32,319 bases of DNA, from the NCBI GenBank assembly GCA_040365065.1, contig BAABNI010000019.1, positions 1-32,319 on the forward strand, read 5' to 3'. How positions within the stretch are numbered: the first letter of the stretch is position 1; each line of letters starts with the position of its first letter. Of this stretch, positions 1 through 8,644 are shown piece after piece. Both the position numbers and the translations under genes were made by a program. The notes below the pieces were generated by a model. The model was not told the DNA's origin and did not search any database. It saw only the letters and a list, made by a program, of their open reading frames with translations. The DNA comes from Pelagadaptatus aseana. Its GTDB lineage: Bacteria; Pseudomonadota; Gammaproteobacteria; Pseudomonadales; Cellvibrionaceae.

Positions 1-2
1 GT

Positions 3-1649
3 ACCGACGCGTGGATGCTTGCCGCTTTAATTGCCATTCTCGTGCAGGAGGACTGGGTAGATCACCCGTGGATGGCGAAGCACACCGTTGGCTATGATCA
101 CATCAAGCCCCTATTTTCCAATATCCCTATCGCTGAATACTGCGAACAATGCGGCATTGAAGAATCTCAGCTTCGCCTGTTAGCCCAATGGATACACCAA
201 GCCGAGAGCGTTGGCGTCTGGGAAGATCTGGGTGTTCAGATGAACATCAATTCCACCTTAGTGAGTTATCTGCACCGGCTGCTTCTCACCATTACGGGCA
301 ACTTTGGGAAAAAGGGTGCGCAGTTTATTTCGCTACCTCTGGTTAATGTTACCAATCCCGTATTCCGAGGCCTGCAAAGGGCTGTAACAAAATTTTCGGG
401 CGAGAACTTTAGCTTACCGGACTATCGCACCCCAGTAACCGGGGCAAGGGTAATTGGAAGCTTAATTCCCTGCAATGTGGTGAGTGAAGAGATCCTTACC
501 GACCATCCGGATCGTACTCGGGCGGTCTGGATCAATGGGACCAATGTGGTCCATTCTTACGCCGGCTCACGCAACATGGAGCAGGCTCTTCGATCTGCCG
601 AGCTGACCGTAGTAGTAGACGTGGCGATGACCGAAACTGCAATGCAAGCAGATTACGTACTCCCCGCACCAACGCAGTATGAAAAAGCGGAAATGTCGAT
701 GCTGCAGTTCGAATTCCCACACAATATAGCCTATCTGCGCCACCCGGTATTTGATGCCCCTGAAACGGTTATGGAAGAGTCCGAAATCTACGTTCGACTC
801 TGCGAAGCCATGGGGGTTATGCCAGATGATGTAATCAGAGCTTTCGACCTCGCATTGCAAAGCAACGAGCAGGACTTCCTGGAGTTACTTGAAAAGACAC
901 TGGACCAACAACCTCAGCTAGCCAAGATCATGCCATTGATCCTATATCGGACCTTGGGGAAAACTCTGCCTAAGGGGATGGCTGCAGCAGCTGGTTACTT
1001 GCCCTTCTGCCTTAACCTGGCGCTCAGCTACCCAGACGCGGTAAAAGGTGCCGGACATCAAGGTGAAGGTATGGAACTGGGGTGGAATCTCTTTAAGGCA
1101 CTGTCGAATTCTCCTGATGGCACAGTCATTACTGACGAACCCTGGGAAGCCAGTTTCGGACGCCTAGGTGATGCAGAACAGAAGATTCACCTTAAAGTGC
1201 CAGATCTATTTCCAGAGATCGAAGCGCTGGACCAGGGCTTTGAGCCACTGACCAACTCTCAATTCCCCTTTGTGCTTTCATCAGGTGAACGTCGGGACTA
1301 TACCGCAAATGGCGTGTACAGAGATCCTACTTGGCGCAAAAAAGATTTCGACTGTGCGTTGAGAATGAGTCCTGCCGATGCAGAAGAAATAGGTTTGGAA
1401 AACGGACAACTTGTGCGCATTACAACACGCCAAGGCGAGGCTGAAACCGTGCTGGAAGTAAACGACCGCATGCGCAACGGTCACATTTCAATCCCGAACG
1501 GCGGGGGCCTTATAAATAACCTAAATACCGACCAGCCTCTTGAAATGATTGGGCCTTCAACCAATGATCTCACACCTGTGGATCATCGCGATGAAATAGC
1601 AGGAACACCATGGCACAAGTATGTTCCAGCAAGAGTAGAACTCGCCTAA
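3..1649 (+). CDS. Molybdopterin-dependent oxidoreductase, C-terminal part (5' end outside window)
   Basis: This is the C-terminal 548 codons of a bis-MGD molybdopterin oxidoreductase of the formate dehydrogenase/nitrate reductase superfamily. The frame is open from base 3 (T-D-A-W before the first ATG at 15), so the gene starts outside the window and the N-terminal [4Fe-4S] and metal-ligand regions cannot be judged. Visible hallmarks are a MopB-type core (WEDLGVQMN, then TGNFGKKGAQ), the segment VDVAMTETAMQADYVLPAPTQYEK, which is the usual 'other partners are unsuitable, cofactor-contacting' stretch of this superfamily, and a C-terminal molydop-binding domain (about residues 415-545) containing SSGERRDYTANGVYRDPTW and NGQLVRITTRQGEAE. 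No adjacent electron-transfer subunit is visible downstream. A hairpin terminator follows at once. The substrate is unknown; formate is only one possibility. Confidence 0.85.
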   Translation, partial: TDAWMLAALIAILVQEDWVDHPWMAKHTVGYDHIKPLFSNIPIAEYCEQCGIEESQLRLLAQWIHQAESVGVWEDLGVQMNINSTLVSYLHRLLLTITGNFGKKGAQFISLPLVNVTNPVFRGLQRAVTKFSGENFSLPDYRTPVTGARVIGSLIPCNVVSEEILTDHPDRTRAVWINGTNVVHSYAGSRNMEQALRSAELTVVVDVAMTETAMQADYVLPAPTQYEKAEMSMLQFEFPHNIAYLRHPVFDAPETVMEESEIYVRLCEAMGVMPDDVIRAFDLALQSNEQDFLELLEKTLDQQPQLAKIMPLILYRTLGKTLPKGMAAAAGYLPFCLNLALSYPDAVKGAGHQGEGMELGWNLFKALSNSPDGTVITDEPWEASFGRLGDAEQKIHLKVPDLFPEIEALDQGFEPLTNSQFPFVLSSGERRDYTANGVYRDPTWRKKDFDCALRMSPADAEEIGLENGQLVRITTRQGEAETVLEVNDRMRNGHISIPNGGGLINNLNTDQPLEMIGPSTNDLTPVDHRDEIAGTPWHKYVPARVELA

Positions 1650-1671
1650 TTTATTATTCTGATGACAGACA

Positions 1672-1703
1672 AAATCGAGCCGCCATGTCACTAGGCTCGA
1701 TTT
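1672..1703 (+). terminator. Rho-independent-like terminator after the molybdopterin oxidoreductase
   Basis: A perfect 10-bp stem, AAATCGAGCC paired with GGCTCGATTT, encloses a 12-nt loop 22 bases after the stop codon. The U tract after it is interrupted (TTTCGTTTAT). It closes the oxidoreductase transcript. Confidence 0.75.
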
Positions 1704-1884
1704 CGTTTATCTCCAACAACTATACAAGAAAAGAATCAATGTGAAGTGCTATTTCAACTTTCCCGAGACCTAATCCCTAAATTGCAAATCGTTTGCTAGC
1801 AAGAAGATCTGGTATGGGATGGAAATGCTTATGATGGCAGAAGCACACTCATGTAACCTTACTCCTTCTACTTCCGCCATCTAG

Positions 1885-2511
1885 TTATCTAGAGAACCCC
1901 GTTTCAGCCAAAACCTTATAAACATCAGACTCCAACTCTACACCTACACTGTTCAAAATACAGGCTAGGCTATTGTAGGTTGTAATGACAAACAGCAGTT
2001 CAAGTATCAGTTTTTCTTCAAAGTACTCGGACAACCTACTCCACGTAATCTCTGATAGAGTTTTATCGTGAAGAAGCTCATCCACTGTCTGAATAATCAC
2101 TTGTTCACTCTTATCCCAGCCCTGAGCGTCTGCCCCCTGTGTTATACGTACAATTTCTTCCGGCGTAATACCAACACGCATCCCGATCTCAACATGTTGC
2201 CCCCATTCATAGAACGATCGGATTTTCCATGCAACCCTTAATATTGCCAGCTCGGTATGACGGCGACTTAACTCTCCCTTGGGCATAACCGTGGCATTAA
2301 ATCTGGCAAACGGGAAATACACGCGTAAGTTGCGAAACATAGTGCGAAATATGTTCGGGCAACGCGCTTTTCCAACTTTAAGCATCAGAAATAATAGAAA
2401 GCGCTGATATAAAGTGAGCTCTTCATTTTTAAGTGGCGTTAATCTGGGCTTATGAAGATCTATCCATCCCCCTTCAGGCAATAGATCCAATAGAACATCC
2501 TGCTTTACCAT
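1885..2511 (-). CDS. Carboxymuconolactone decarboxylase (AhpD-like) family protein
   Basis: A 208-residue all-alpha protein of the CMD/AhpD superfamily. The core segment around residues 75-125 reads ELSRRHTELAILRVAWKIRS, then FYEWGQHVEIGMRVGITPEEI, which is the standard CMD helix pair. The C-terminal half (DKSEQVIIQTVDELLHDKTLSE, then LILELLFVITTYNSLACILN) continues the fold as in stand-alone CMD proteins of about 200 residues. The CxxC pair used by true AhpD peroxidases is absent; the subgroup with EW-x-QH at that place is common but mostly uncharacterised, so neither decarboxylase nor peroxidase activity can be assumed. The ATG is preceded by AGGGAAG at good spacing. It lies 199 bases downstream of the beta-propeller gene on the same strand and may share its transcript. 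Confidence 0.8.
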   Translation of the reverse strand: MVKQDVLLDLLPEGGWIDLHKPRLTPLKNEELTLYQRFLLFLMLKVGKARCPNIFRTMFRNLRVYFPFARFNATVMPKGELSRRHTELAILRVAWKIRSFYEWGQHVEIGMRVGITPEEIVRITQGADAQGWDKSEQVIIQTVDELLHDKTLSEITWSRLSEYFEEKLILELLFVITTYNSLACILNSVGVELESDVYKVLAETGFSR

Positions 2512-2710
2512 CTGACTTCCCTAGTTTTTTCAATTAGAAACTCACCTGTGAATATTTCATGAACTGACTGACAGTTAGCGAGGATTACCAGCAGTTTCTT
2601 CGTTGACGTTGAACTCCCGTTACGAGGTTAACGCGTGAATACGTCATAGCTTTATTGTTCTAGGTTCATGCTTGTCTGTCCATGAACACTATTTTCGACG
2701 TTCAGATCAA

Positions 2711-3775
2711 TCATGATTCTGACAGTCTTTCTAGTTTTATCGGGTAGGCTCCTTGTGCATTCCACTGGCATACATAGATATTGCCCGCCGCATCCAGGCA
2801 TACATCATGACAGTGCTTAAACAAAGAACCATGTTGCCGAATGCTCTTCAATTTTCCGTTCTCATAGAAAGGTTCGCTACCCCCAGGATTCGAAACCACT
2901 CGGTCAGACTTATCTAGAATGGTGACAAATCCACTATTTGGCCTAAACAATCTTCCCGACCAACATACACCGGCGTAAATATTTTCCTCATGGACAACCG
3001 GACGGCACACATAGGCACCATGTAGTTCAATACTAGACAAATACTCGCCAGTCAGACTATAACGCTTGAAGCAGGTATTCTCCCGTGAGCTCACCAACAC
3101 TGTCTCGACACCGGATCGGCCATCAATGGCAATACCGTGGGCCTGATTTATATGTTCCGGTTTCTTTCCTCGCCCACCAAAGTGACGAATGTAGTCACCA
3201 TGACGATCGAACTGAATCACAAACGACGCTCCATACCCGTCGGCCACATAGATATCCCCATTACTGGCAATGGCAGTACCGGTAGGCAAGTACTTGTACG
3301 GCTCCTCGTATATACCCAGCTCACCCGCAGTCGGTAGTCGCATCAATATGTTGCCATTCATATCCGTTTTCACAACGGACTGGGAGCGGTAATCACAAAT
3401 AAACAAAAAGTCCTGTCCCTGCTCTTGAAACAGGCTCAAACCATGGGCCGATTTAAAGCCCAGCGTCCAGCTATCAACAATCTGACCGTCGGCATTGTAG
3501 ATCAGGATGTTGTTTTTCCTGTGGTTAGTCAAAAGTACGATTCTATCCTGAGAGTCGACCACCATTTCATGGCAGTCTTTCACCGGGTAACGCGACGGTT
3601 CATCAGGAATACCCCAATCTGAATGTACTCGATAACGAAAACCGTTGTGCCCCACAACCGGGGCAGATTTCAACGTTCTCTTTTTATCACTGCGAAAACG
3701 ACTTTCAACACGAGAAGACAAAGACGCTAACGATTCCACAGCATCATAGGCTGCCAGAAGCATGGTTCTTTTCAC
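2711..3775 (-). CDS. NHL-repeat six-bladed beta-propeller protein
   Basis: This 354-residue protein resembles NHL/6-bladed beta-propellers of the peptidyl-alpha-hydroxyglycine lyase-like and SMP-30-like group. Repeated blade signatures are visible: HEMVVDSQDRIVLLTN with ILIYNADGQIVDSW, GLSLFQEQGQDFLFICDY with VVKTDMNGNIL, GTAIASNGDIYVADGY with VIQFDRHGDYIRHFG, GIAIDGRSGVETVLVSS with FKRYSLTGEYL, and CHDVCLDAAGNIYVCQW. The start is GTG, chosen because AGGTGA lies 4 bases upstream; an in-frame ATG four codons later has a poorer site. No signal peptide is evident, so a cytoplasmic location is inferred. It is separated from the glycyl radical pair by a terminator, so it probably has its own promoter. 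Enzymatic activity is unknown; hydrolase, lyase and pure scaffold are all possible. Confidence 0.75.
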   Translation of the reverse strand: MKRTMLLAAYDAVESLASLSSRVESRFRSDKKRTLKSAPVVGHNGFRYRVHSDWGIPDEPSRYPVKDCHEMVVDSQDRIVLLTNHRKNNILIYNADGQIVDSWTLGFKSAHGLSLFQEQGQDFLFICDYRSQSVVKTDMNGNILMRLPTAGELGIYEEPYKYLPTGTAIASNGDIYVADGYGASFVIQFDRHGDYIRHFGGRGKKPEHINQAHGIAIDGRSGVETVLVSSRENTCFKRYSLTGEYLSSIELHGAYVCRPVVHEENIYAGVCWSGRLFRPNSGFVTILDKSDRVVSNPGGSEPFYENGKLKSIRQHGSLFKHCHDVCLDAAGNIYVCQWNAQGAYPIKLERLSES

Positions 3776-3811
3776 AACATCACCTAAATTACAATCAATT
3801 AAAAAACTAAA

Positions 3812-3833
3812 CCCGGCAAGGAGTTATGCCGGG
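3812..3833 (-). terminator. Terminator downstream of the glycyl radical enzyme operon
   Basis: On the minus strand, CCCGGCA pairs with TGCCGGG around an 8-nt loop, followed by TTTAGTTTTTT. It lies 61 bases after the activase stop and before the beta-propeller gene, separating the two transcripts. Confidence 0.8.
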
Positions 3834-3893
3834 CTTATGAGCAGTTTAAATAGAGACAGCACAAATAGCGGCTGCAGTGAAACCTGTTTGCGG

Positions 3894-4874
3894 TTATCGG
3901 TGACAATGCACCGAGATACCACGAGACTCAAATACTTCCGTACAACGATCCAGTTCCGCATCGCTCATAAACTTGGCGGTTTGCTCACCAATATCGAGAC
4001 GTTTGGTGCCACCGAAACGAGGTAATTTATCCAACCAAATGGGATTATATGGAAGAATCTGCATTTTTTTGACGCCGTTTTCTTTCATCAGGTCGGCAAT
4101 GCCGCTGAGATTTTCGTCGGTATCGGTAACTTCAGGAATCAACGGCACTCGAGGCAATACTTCAAGATCAGTGGTCAAGGCCAATGCCTGAACCTTTTTA
4201 AAGTTCTCAATGATGGGTTCGTTTTTAACACCGCAATAGGTCAAATGATCATCACTGTTGATGAGCTTGAGATCGAAATAAATGGTATTAGTGTGAGGCA
4301 ATACCAGACTTTCAAAACGGCTAAAGTTGAACAACCCTGCGGTTTGAATCAGGGTATGAATATCTCTCTTCCTTTTCACCAACTGAAATAATTCGCCGAC
4401 ACTGTCCATTTGCATCAGGGCTTCACCACCGGAAACCGTGAGGCCACCACCGGACATCTCAAAGAAATCAGCATCTTCAAGCACTTCTTCAGCCAGCGCT
4501 TCAAGATCATTAGTGGGGCGACCTATCTGCTCCAGCGCACCGGACGGGCACACATCGACACATTTAAAGCATTGGGTGCACTTGTCACGCAAGATATGTC
4601 CCGGTACCGTCAGATCAATTGCCTGTTCCGGACAAGCACTCACACAGTCACCGCATTCGATGCACTTTTCAGCATCGAATGACAGCTCGTAACCGGTATT
4701 GATACTTTCCGGATTCTGGCACCAGGTACACGACAGTGGGCAGCCTTTAAAAAAGACTACGCTGCGAATACCCGGCCCGTCATCGAGCGTATTGCGCTTA
4801 ACATCGAAATATAACGAAGCCTTGCGGGGCTCCGTTACATTAATCGAGTTAATGAGGCTCGCATCAGGCCGCAT
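3894..4874 (-). CDS. Glycyl radical enzyme activase (radical SAM)
   Basis: A 326-residue radical SAM enzyme that would install the glycyl radical on the adjacent enzyme using S-adenosylmethionine and reduced ferredoxin or flavodoxin. The radical SAM cluster motif CxxxCxxC is C45/C49/C52 in GCPLSCTWC. An inserted bacterial ferredoxin domain carries two further [4Fe-4S] motifs, C71-x2-C74-x2-C77-x3-C81 and C99-x2-C102-x2-C105-x3-C109. This marks it as an activase of the non-PFL type (eliminases, decarboxylases, X-succinate synthases), because PflA lacks the insert. GGGLTVSGGEALMQ is the SAM-binding glycine motif. The open frame extends to 4922, but the ATG at 4874 is preferred: CAGGAGC lies 5 bases upstream and the overlap with the enzyme gene is only 11 bases, a typical translationally coupled pair. 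Confidence 0.92.
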   Translation of the reverse strand: MRPDASLINSINVTEPRKASLYFDVKRNTLDDGPGIRSVVFFKGCPLSCTWCQNPESINTGYELSFDAEKCIECGDCVSACPEQAIDLTVPGHILRDKCTQCFKCVDVCPSGALEQIGRPTNDLEALAEEVLEDADFFEMSGGGLTVSGGEALMQMDSVGELFQLVKRKRDIHTLIQTAGLFNFSRFESLVLPHTNTIYFDLKLINSDDHLTYCGVKNEPIIENFKKVQALALTTDLEVLPRVPLIPEVTDTDENLSGIADLMKENGVKKMQILPYNPIWLDKLPRFGGTKRLDIGEQTAKFMSDAELDRCTEVFESRGISVHCHR

Positions 4875-7269
4875 TTGAGCTCCTGGAGATGACTTCATCC
4901 TGCATCTTCGGAGACAGGTCATTAAAGTACGCGGAATAACCGGATACGCGGATCAACAAGTTCGGATGCAGCTCAGGGTTATCACGAGCTTCAATCAGAA
5001 TCTTAGGATCCAGCATATTGGCCTGAACCTGCATACCTTCACGCTTGAAGTACACCTTGTACAAGCTGCCCAAGGCACTCTTGCCGTCATCACACTCATA
5101 GCTGGAAGCGTCTAACTTGATATTGAAGTTGATGCCGTTGGCAAAGTTCTTGTAGTTAATCTTGTTCATGGAATTCAATAGTGCGGTGGTACCACGCTTG
5201 TCTGCGCCATTTTCAGGAGCAAAGCCAGACGCAAAAGTTTCACCGGCACGACGACCGTTAGGCAGCGCGTTCACAAGACCACCGAAGTGCGTGTGTGACG
5301 TATTGGAATAAACACCGGCATTGTGGTTGCCGCCACGGGTATTTTTACCCAGTGCCTTAATGTTATCAGCGTAGTGCTCACCAACCCAGATCATCCACTT
5401 ATCGGCTTCCGGAATATCGTTACCGAATTTATCAATGGCATTTAGTTTAGTGAACACCTTCTCATCGCTGATATCGTCTTTCAGCTGATCGACCAGCCCT
5501 TCCAGGGAAATCCAACCATCTTCAAATACTGCTTTTTCAATGCAGCGCAATGAATCCGCAGTGGCCGCCATACCACAGCCCTGAATACCAGAGAAATTAT
5601 AGACAGCGCCACCTTTGGTAGAGCAAACACCTGTTTCCAGACATCCCTCCAGCAGCGCACTGCTGATCGGGGTGGGATGATGCTTGGCATGGAATTTTTC
5701 TACCGCTTCCAGGTCTCTGCGCAGTTTACCCAGCTGATGCTTCACTTGGGTATCGTAAGCCGCAACCACATCGTCCATGGTTTTCATTTCGGACACTGGA
5801 GGGGTTTTAGCACCAATTTGCTTTTTAGAACCAAACTGACGACCTTCATTAAGGAGCAATTCAATCGCCAACGGCATGTTGTACATAGCGGCATCAGTGG
5901 AAGCCAGAGTTTTGCCTGGCGCGGTAGGCTCTACACAGCCAATAGCCACGTAGTTGCGTGCGTCTTCCAGAGAATAACCGATATCGGTCATGGACTCGAT
6001 AATGGTCTCATCGTTGTACATGGCAGGAGCAGAACCAGGGCCGAAGTTAATGCGAATCACCTCGTCGTAGAACGCTTTGGGGGTATTTTTATGAATACGC
6101 ACATGAAAGTTAGGCTGACGCATACGCAGCTCATCGGCTAATTCCAGCAATACAAAGCTCAGCTCGTTGGTGGCGTCGTTGCCGTCTTTATCCTGACCGC
6201 CGATAGTCACAACTTCCCAACTGGTCAAACCGCCCAGAGTGCTGGTACCGACTTCACCGTGCATTGGAATGGTTTCACACAGTTTGACGCAGAACGCGCC
6301 GAGGATTTCTTTAGCTCTCTCACGAGAAATATTGCCAGCGGCCACATCTTTCTCATAGAACGGATTTAGGAACTGATCGATACGACCTGGGCATGTAGTT
6401 TCACCAAGGGTTTCCATAAAGATACAGATGTGTGCCAGCGTCATGGACTGAACCGCTTCGTAGAAGCTGGTGGCACCAAAGCGAGGTACACGGGCACAAA
6501 TGGAAGCAATCTCCAACAGCTCTTGCTTTCTTACCGGATCGGTTTCAACAGAGGCCATTTTGCTGGCTTCAGCGGCGTAGCGATCACCGAATTCCGCCAT
6601 ACCCTTCATAGAAATTTTGACGGCCTTGTAGAAATCCAATTTTTCAGAATCATCGGTTTCGCTCTCAAGTGCTTCTACTTCTTCAATAATTCCTTGAGCA
6701 CCAACGTTGACTATTTTCTCGTAGTTAGGAGCGATATGAGAGATACCACCAGCTTCATAGATTTGGTACTGTAAGGCTTCCGACTGTTCTTTGGCGAAAC
6801 GCATTCCTTCTTTCATGCCGTCGAACGCCAGAGTCGATGTATTTTTGTTTAGCCAGAAGGGAATCTGTGAAAATAGCTTAAAGCGGTCTTTCAAACTGAT
6901 TTCGAGGGGATTTACCTTTCGAGAAGGCATATTGAATACTTGGGACATGGGTTCCAAGCCACTCAACTCTGGATAGCAGAAGCCAGCGACGCGTTTGGAG
7001 GTGAAGTTGCCAACAATCAACTCATCATCGTAAATACGCACAGTCTTGTTATTGAGCACATAGCGCACAGCTTCGGCCATTTTCACGTTGGTCGTCTTAT
7101 CGCTGTTGGCCTTGTTACGATGGTATTTGGTCCAAAGCATAGGACGCTCAATGCATGCACCATTGGTTTCGGCTTGCACTGCTTTTTTCAGGCGTTCAAC
7201 ACGGTTCGATACTTCCATAGAAGTCTCGACCGCCATTTCTCTATCAGCTAATTTCACAAGAGCATTCAT
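4864..7269 (-). CDS. Glycyl radical enzyme, eliminase-like, substrate unassigned
   Basis: An 801-residue glycyl radical enzyme of the PFL-like superfamily. The C-terminal radical loop is IRVSGYSAYF with the radical glycine at G777. The finger-loop cysteine is C445 in AIGCVEP, with E447 two residues on; this Cys/Glu pair is typical of dehydratases, C-N/C-S lyases and arylacetate decarboxylases and is absent from pyruvate formate-lyase. D459 in STDAAMYN sits where B12-independent glycerol dehydratase has its substrate-binding Asp, and H178 (SHIAPNYEK) also matches that family. However, the His-Ser pair that family has before GRxDQ is replaced here by E290-T291 in METLGETTCPGRIDQ. The start has an excellent AGGAG 6 bases upstream. 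It is cotranscribed with its activase. The enzyme would be oxygen-sensitive and so used anaerobically. No microcompartment genes are near. Confidence 0.93.
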   Translation of the reverse strand: MNALVKLADREMAVETSMEVSNRVERLKKAVQAETNGACIERPMLWTKYHRNKANSDKTTNVKMAEAVRYVLNNKTVRIYDDELIVGNFTSKRVAGFCYPELSGLEPMSQVFNMPSRKVNPLEISLKDRFKLFSQIPFWLNKNTSTLAFDGMKEGMRFAKEQSEALQYQIYEAGGISHIAPNYEKIVNVGAQGIIEEVEALESETDDSEKLDFYKAVKISMKGMAEFGDRYAAEASKMASVETDPVRKQELLEIASICARVPRFGATSFYEAVQSMTLAHICIFMETLGETTCPGRIDQFLNPFYEKDVAAGNISRERAKEILGAFCVKLCETIPMHGEVGTSTLGGLTSWEVVTIGGQDKDGNDATNELSFVLLELADELRMRQPNFHVRIHKNTPKAFYDEVIRINFGPGSAPAMYNDETIIESMTDIGYSLEDARNYVAIGCVEPTAPGKTLASTDAAMYNMPLAIELLLNEGRQFGSKKQIGAKTPPVSEMKTMDDVVAAYDTQVKHQLGKLRRDLEAVEKFHAKHHPTPISSALLEGCLETGVCSTKGGAVYNFSGIQGCGMAATADSLRCIEKAVFEDGWISLEGLVDQLKDDISDEKVFTKLNAIDKFGNDIPEADKWMIWVGEHYADNIKALGKNTRGGNHNAGVYSNTSHTHFGGLVNALPNGRRAGETFASGFAPENGADKRGTTALLNSMNKINYKNFANGINFNIKLDASSYECDDGKSALGSLYKVYFKREGMQVQANMLDPKILIEARDNPELHPNLLIRVSGYSAYFNDLSPKMQDEVISRSSNAA

Positions 7270-7298
7270 CTTATTCTCCTAGTATTCACCCCAGTTAC

Positions 7299-7327
7299 AG
7301 AACGGACATTCACACCGGATCCGTTCT
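7299..7327. promoter_or_regulatory. Inverted repeat in the leader of the glycyl radical operon
   Basis: AGAACGGA and TCCGTTCT form a perfect 8-bp inverted repeat with a 13-base spacer, 30-58 bases upstream of the glycyl radical enzyme start. The symmetry fits a dimeric regulator site or a 5' leader hairpin. No binding protein is identified; the neighbouring AraC-type protein usually prefers direct repeats. Confidence 0.35.
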
Positions 7328-7466
7328 CGACGCTATCACTTTCTACTTAGCTGACGACAAAATACATGCAAATCAGCTTATAGTTGATGTGCCTTTTTAA
7401 GGGAAATCCCGGATCAAGGCCTTTAACAGTCTTAGTAGTAACAATTCTAAGGCTATCGAACAGCTA

Positions 7467-8015
7467 TTATTCACTTCTCAAAATAGCGCGGTACTGACTT
7501 GGAGATTGTCCTGTTTTTAACTTGAAAGCCTTACTAAAATTTGAAGCATCTCTGTAGCCATTAGCCACAGAAACTTGAGAAATACTCATTGCCGAATTTG
7601 CCAGCCCTTTCTTAGCCTGCCGCAGCCTTACGTCGTTTACAATTTGACGATAGGTAGTACCCGCCAAAGAGAGTCTACGCCCAAGTGTCCTAGGAGTTGT
7701 GAATAAATACTCCGATATGGCCCTCACAGTAGGGATCTTCGGCAATTCATTTACAAGGATACTCTCCACAAACTCCACCAATCGTTCCGAACTCAGATTT
7801 CTTAATCGATAGCTCCTAGCCGTTTTACGAATATCACTTAGTTTTGGCGGCGTTTTGTCCATTAGTAACCAAGCGTCCTCTTGGCAATCTGCATGATTTT
7901 GACTCACAACCACTCCCCCCTTTAAACGCATCAAAAGATAGAACTCACAGCGAACTGCAGAAATCCTCACAAAACAAATGGTTAAAAGAAATGTGAATCG
8001 GCTTAAAATACGCAA
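7467..8015 (-). CDS. AraC-family HTH transcription regulator, N-terminal sensor missing or replaced
   Basis: The C-terminal ~115 residues are a clear AraC/XylS double helix-turn-helix domain: IPTVRAISEYLFTTPRTLGRRL is the first HTH, and ISQVSVANGYRDASNFSKAFK followed by TGQSPSQYR is the second HTH with the signature end. The sequence just before it (RLVEFVESILVNELPKIP) resembles the linker of the OruR/ArgR-like AraC branch, whose members are usually about 330-340 residues with an N-terminal ligand domain. Here only about 60 unrecognised residues precede it, and no continuation of the sensor was seen upstream. A TTG start at 8015 has GGGAG 6 bases upstream; in-frame ATGs at 7931 and later are alternatives. 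It lies directly upstream of the glycyl radical operon on the same strand and is the obvious candidate regulator, if still functional. Confidence 0.75.
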   Translation of the reverse strand: MRILSRFTFLLTICFVRISAVRCEFYLLMRLKGGVVVSQNHADCQEDAWLLMDKTPPKLSDIRKTARSYRLRNLSSERLVEFVESILVNELPKIPTVRAISEYLFTTPRTLGRRLSLAGTTYRQIVNDVRLRQAKKGLANSAMSISQVSVANGYRDASNFSKAFKLKTGQSPSQYRAILRSE

Positions 8016-8271
8016 ATCCTGCTCCCAGAAATCACCGATTACCCACGGGAACTAGTGCGAAACTCGCTCATTTGAGCCTGCAAATTAGCTCAGTCAAATA
8101 TCTGAAAGTGAATTGCACTTACTCGCTCCAACTGTGCAAGTGTTTAATTTCCTGAAAAAGGTCAATGCCTTGCAGTAAATCGTCACGCCGCGTTCTCAAT
8201 AATTCGATACTTTTGTGCTAGTAACGCGAAATTCGTAGCTAAAAAACCATAAACTGATCAAAAACCACTCA

Positions 8272-8322
8272 ATTATACTCTGGATATATAATTTATATAG
8301 CGGGTGTATAAAAGAGTATAAT
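8272..8322. repeat. Inverted repeat around a TA-rich centre
   Basis: ATTATACTC (8272-8280) and GAGTATAAT (8314-8322) are exact inverted copies separated by 33 bases that are themselves very TA-rich (GATATATAATTTATATAG). It could be a promoter-operator region or the trace of an inserted element; nothing decides between these. Confidence 0.35.
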
Positions 8323-8461
8323 CATCCATCTCCCGCGAACAGGTTTCTAAAATCTCGAATTTGAACCCATATACCCTTTGAACGATACAGTTTTGAGTGT
8401 ATCCATCTTTCTCGACAGAAGGCGCCACGCCCCCACCCTTTGAAAGACGAGAATAAGCATT

Positions 8462-8581
8462 ATGAAAAAGTTTGATTACTCCGAAGTTCGCCGCAAAGCT
8501 GATATGCTCCGTATTGCAACAGGCAAGGCCAGTGCGCCCGAGGCAAAATCGAAGTTGGCCGAAAAGTGCATGGTTTCATAG
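8462..8581 (+). CDS. Possible 39-residue small protein or gene remnant
   Basis: An ATG frame begins MKKFDYSEVRRKADML and ends KLAEKCMVS. It is basic, with an amphipathic helical look and third-position GC choices more like a real gene than the surrounding AT-rich DNA. GAAAGACGAG lies upstream but makes a weak ribosome site. No family is recognised. It may be the truncated start of a longer gene, since no continuation is seen after the stop. Confidence 0.25.
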   Translation: MKKFDYSEVRRKADMLRIATGKASAPEAKSKLAEKCMVS

Positions 8582-8644
8582 TCTACGGTCGCCATTCTAA
8601 TCACTTAAGCTCATGAATTGGCATCGTAATTCCAATGATCCCTC

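Larger units (their letters stand above)
8016..8644. other. 629-base region without a confident gene
   Basis: This is an AT-rich stretch between the AraC-type gene and the alarmone hydrolase gene. It holds a long inverted repeat near 8272-8322 and one short gene-like frame (8462-8581), both listed separately. No tRNA, integrase remnant or other coding stretch was recognised. It is a plausible junction between the catabolic region and the AT-rich island. Confidence 0.5.

Noticed and set aside
1885..2511. AhpD alkylhydroperoxidase
   Set aside because: The CxxC catalytic pair is absent, so only the broader family name is used.
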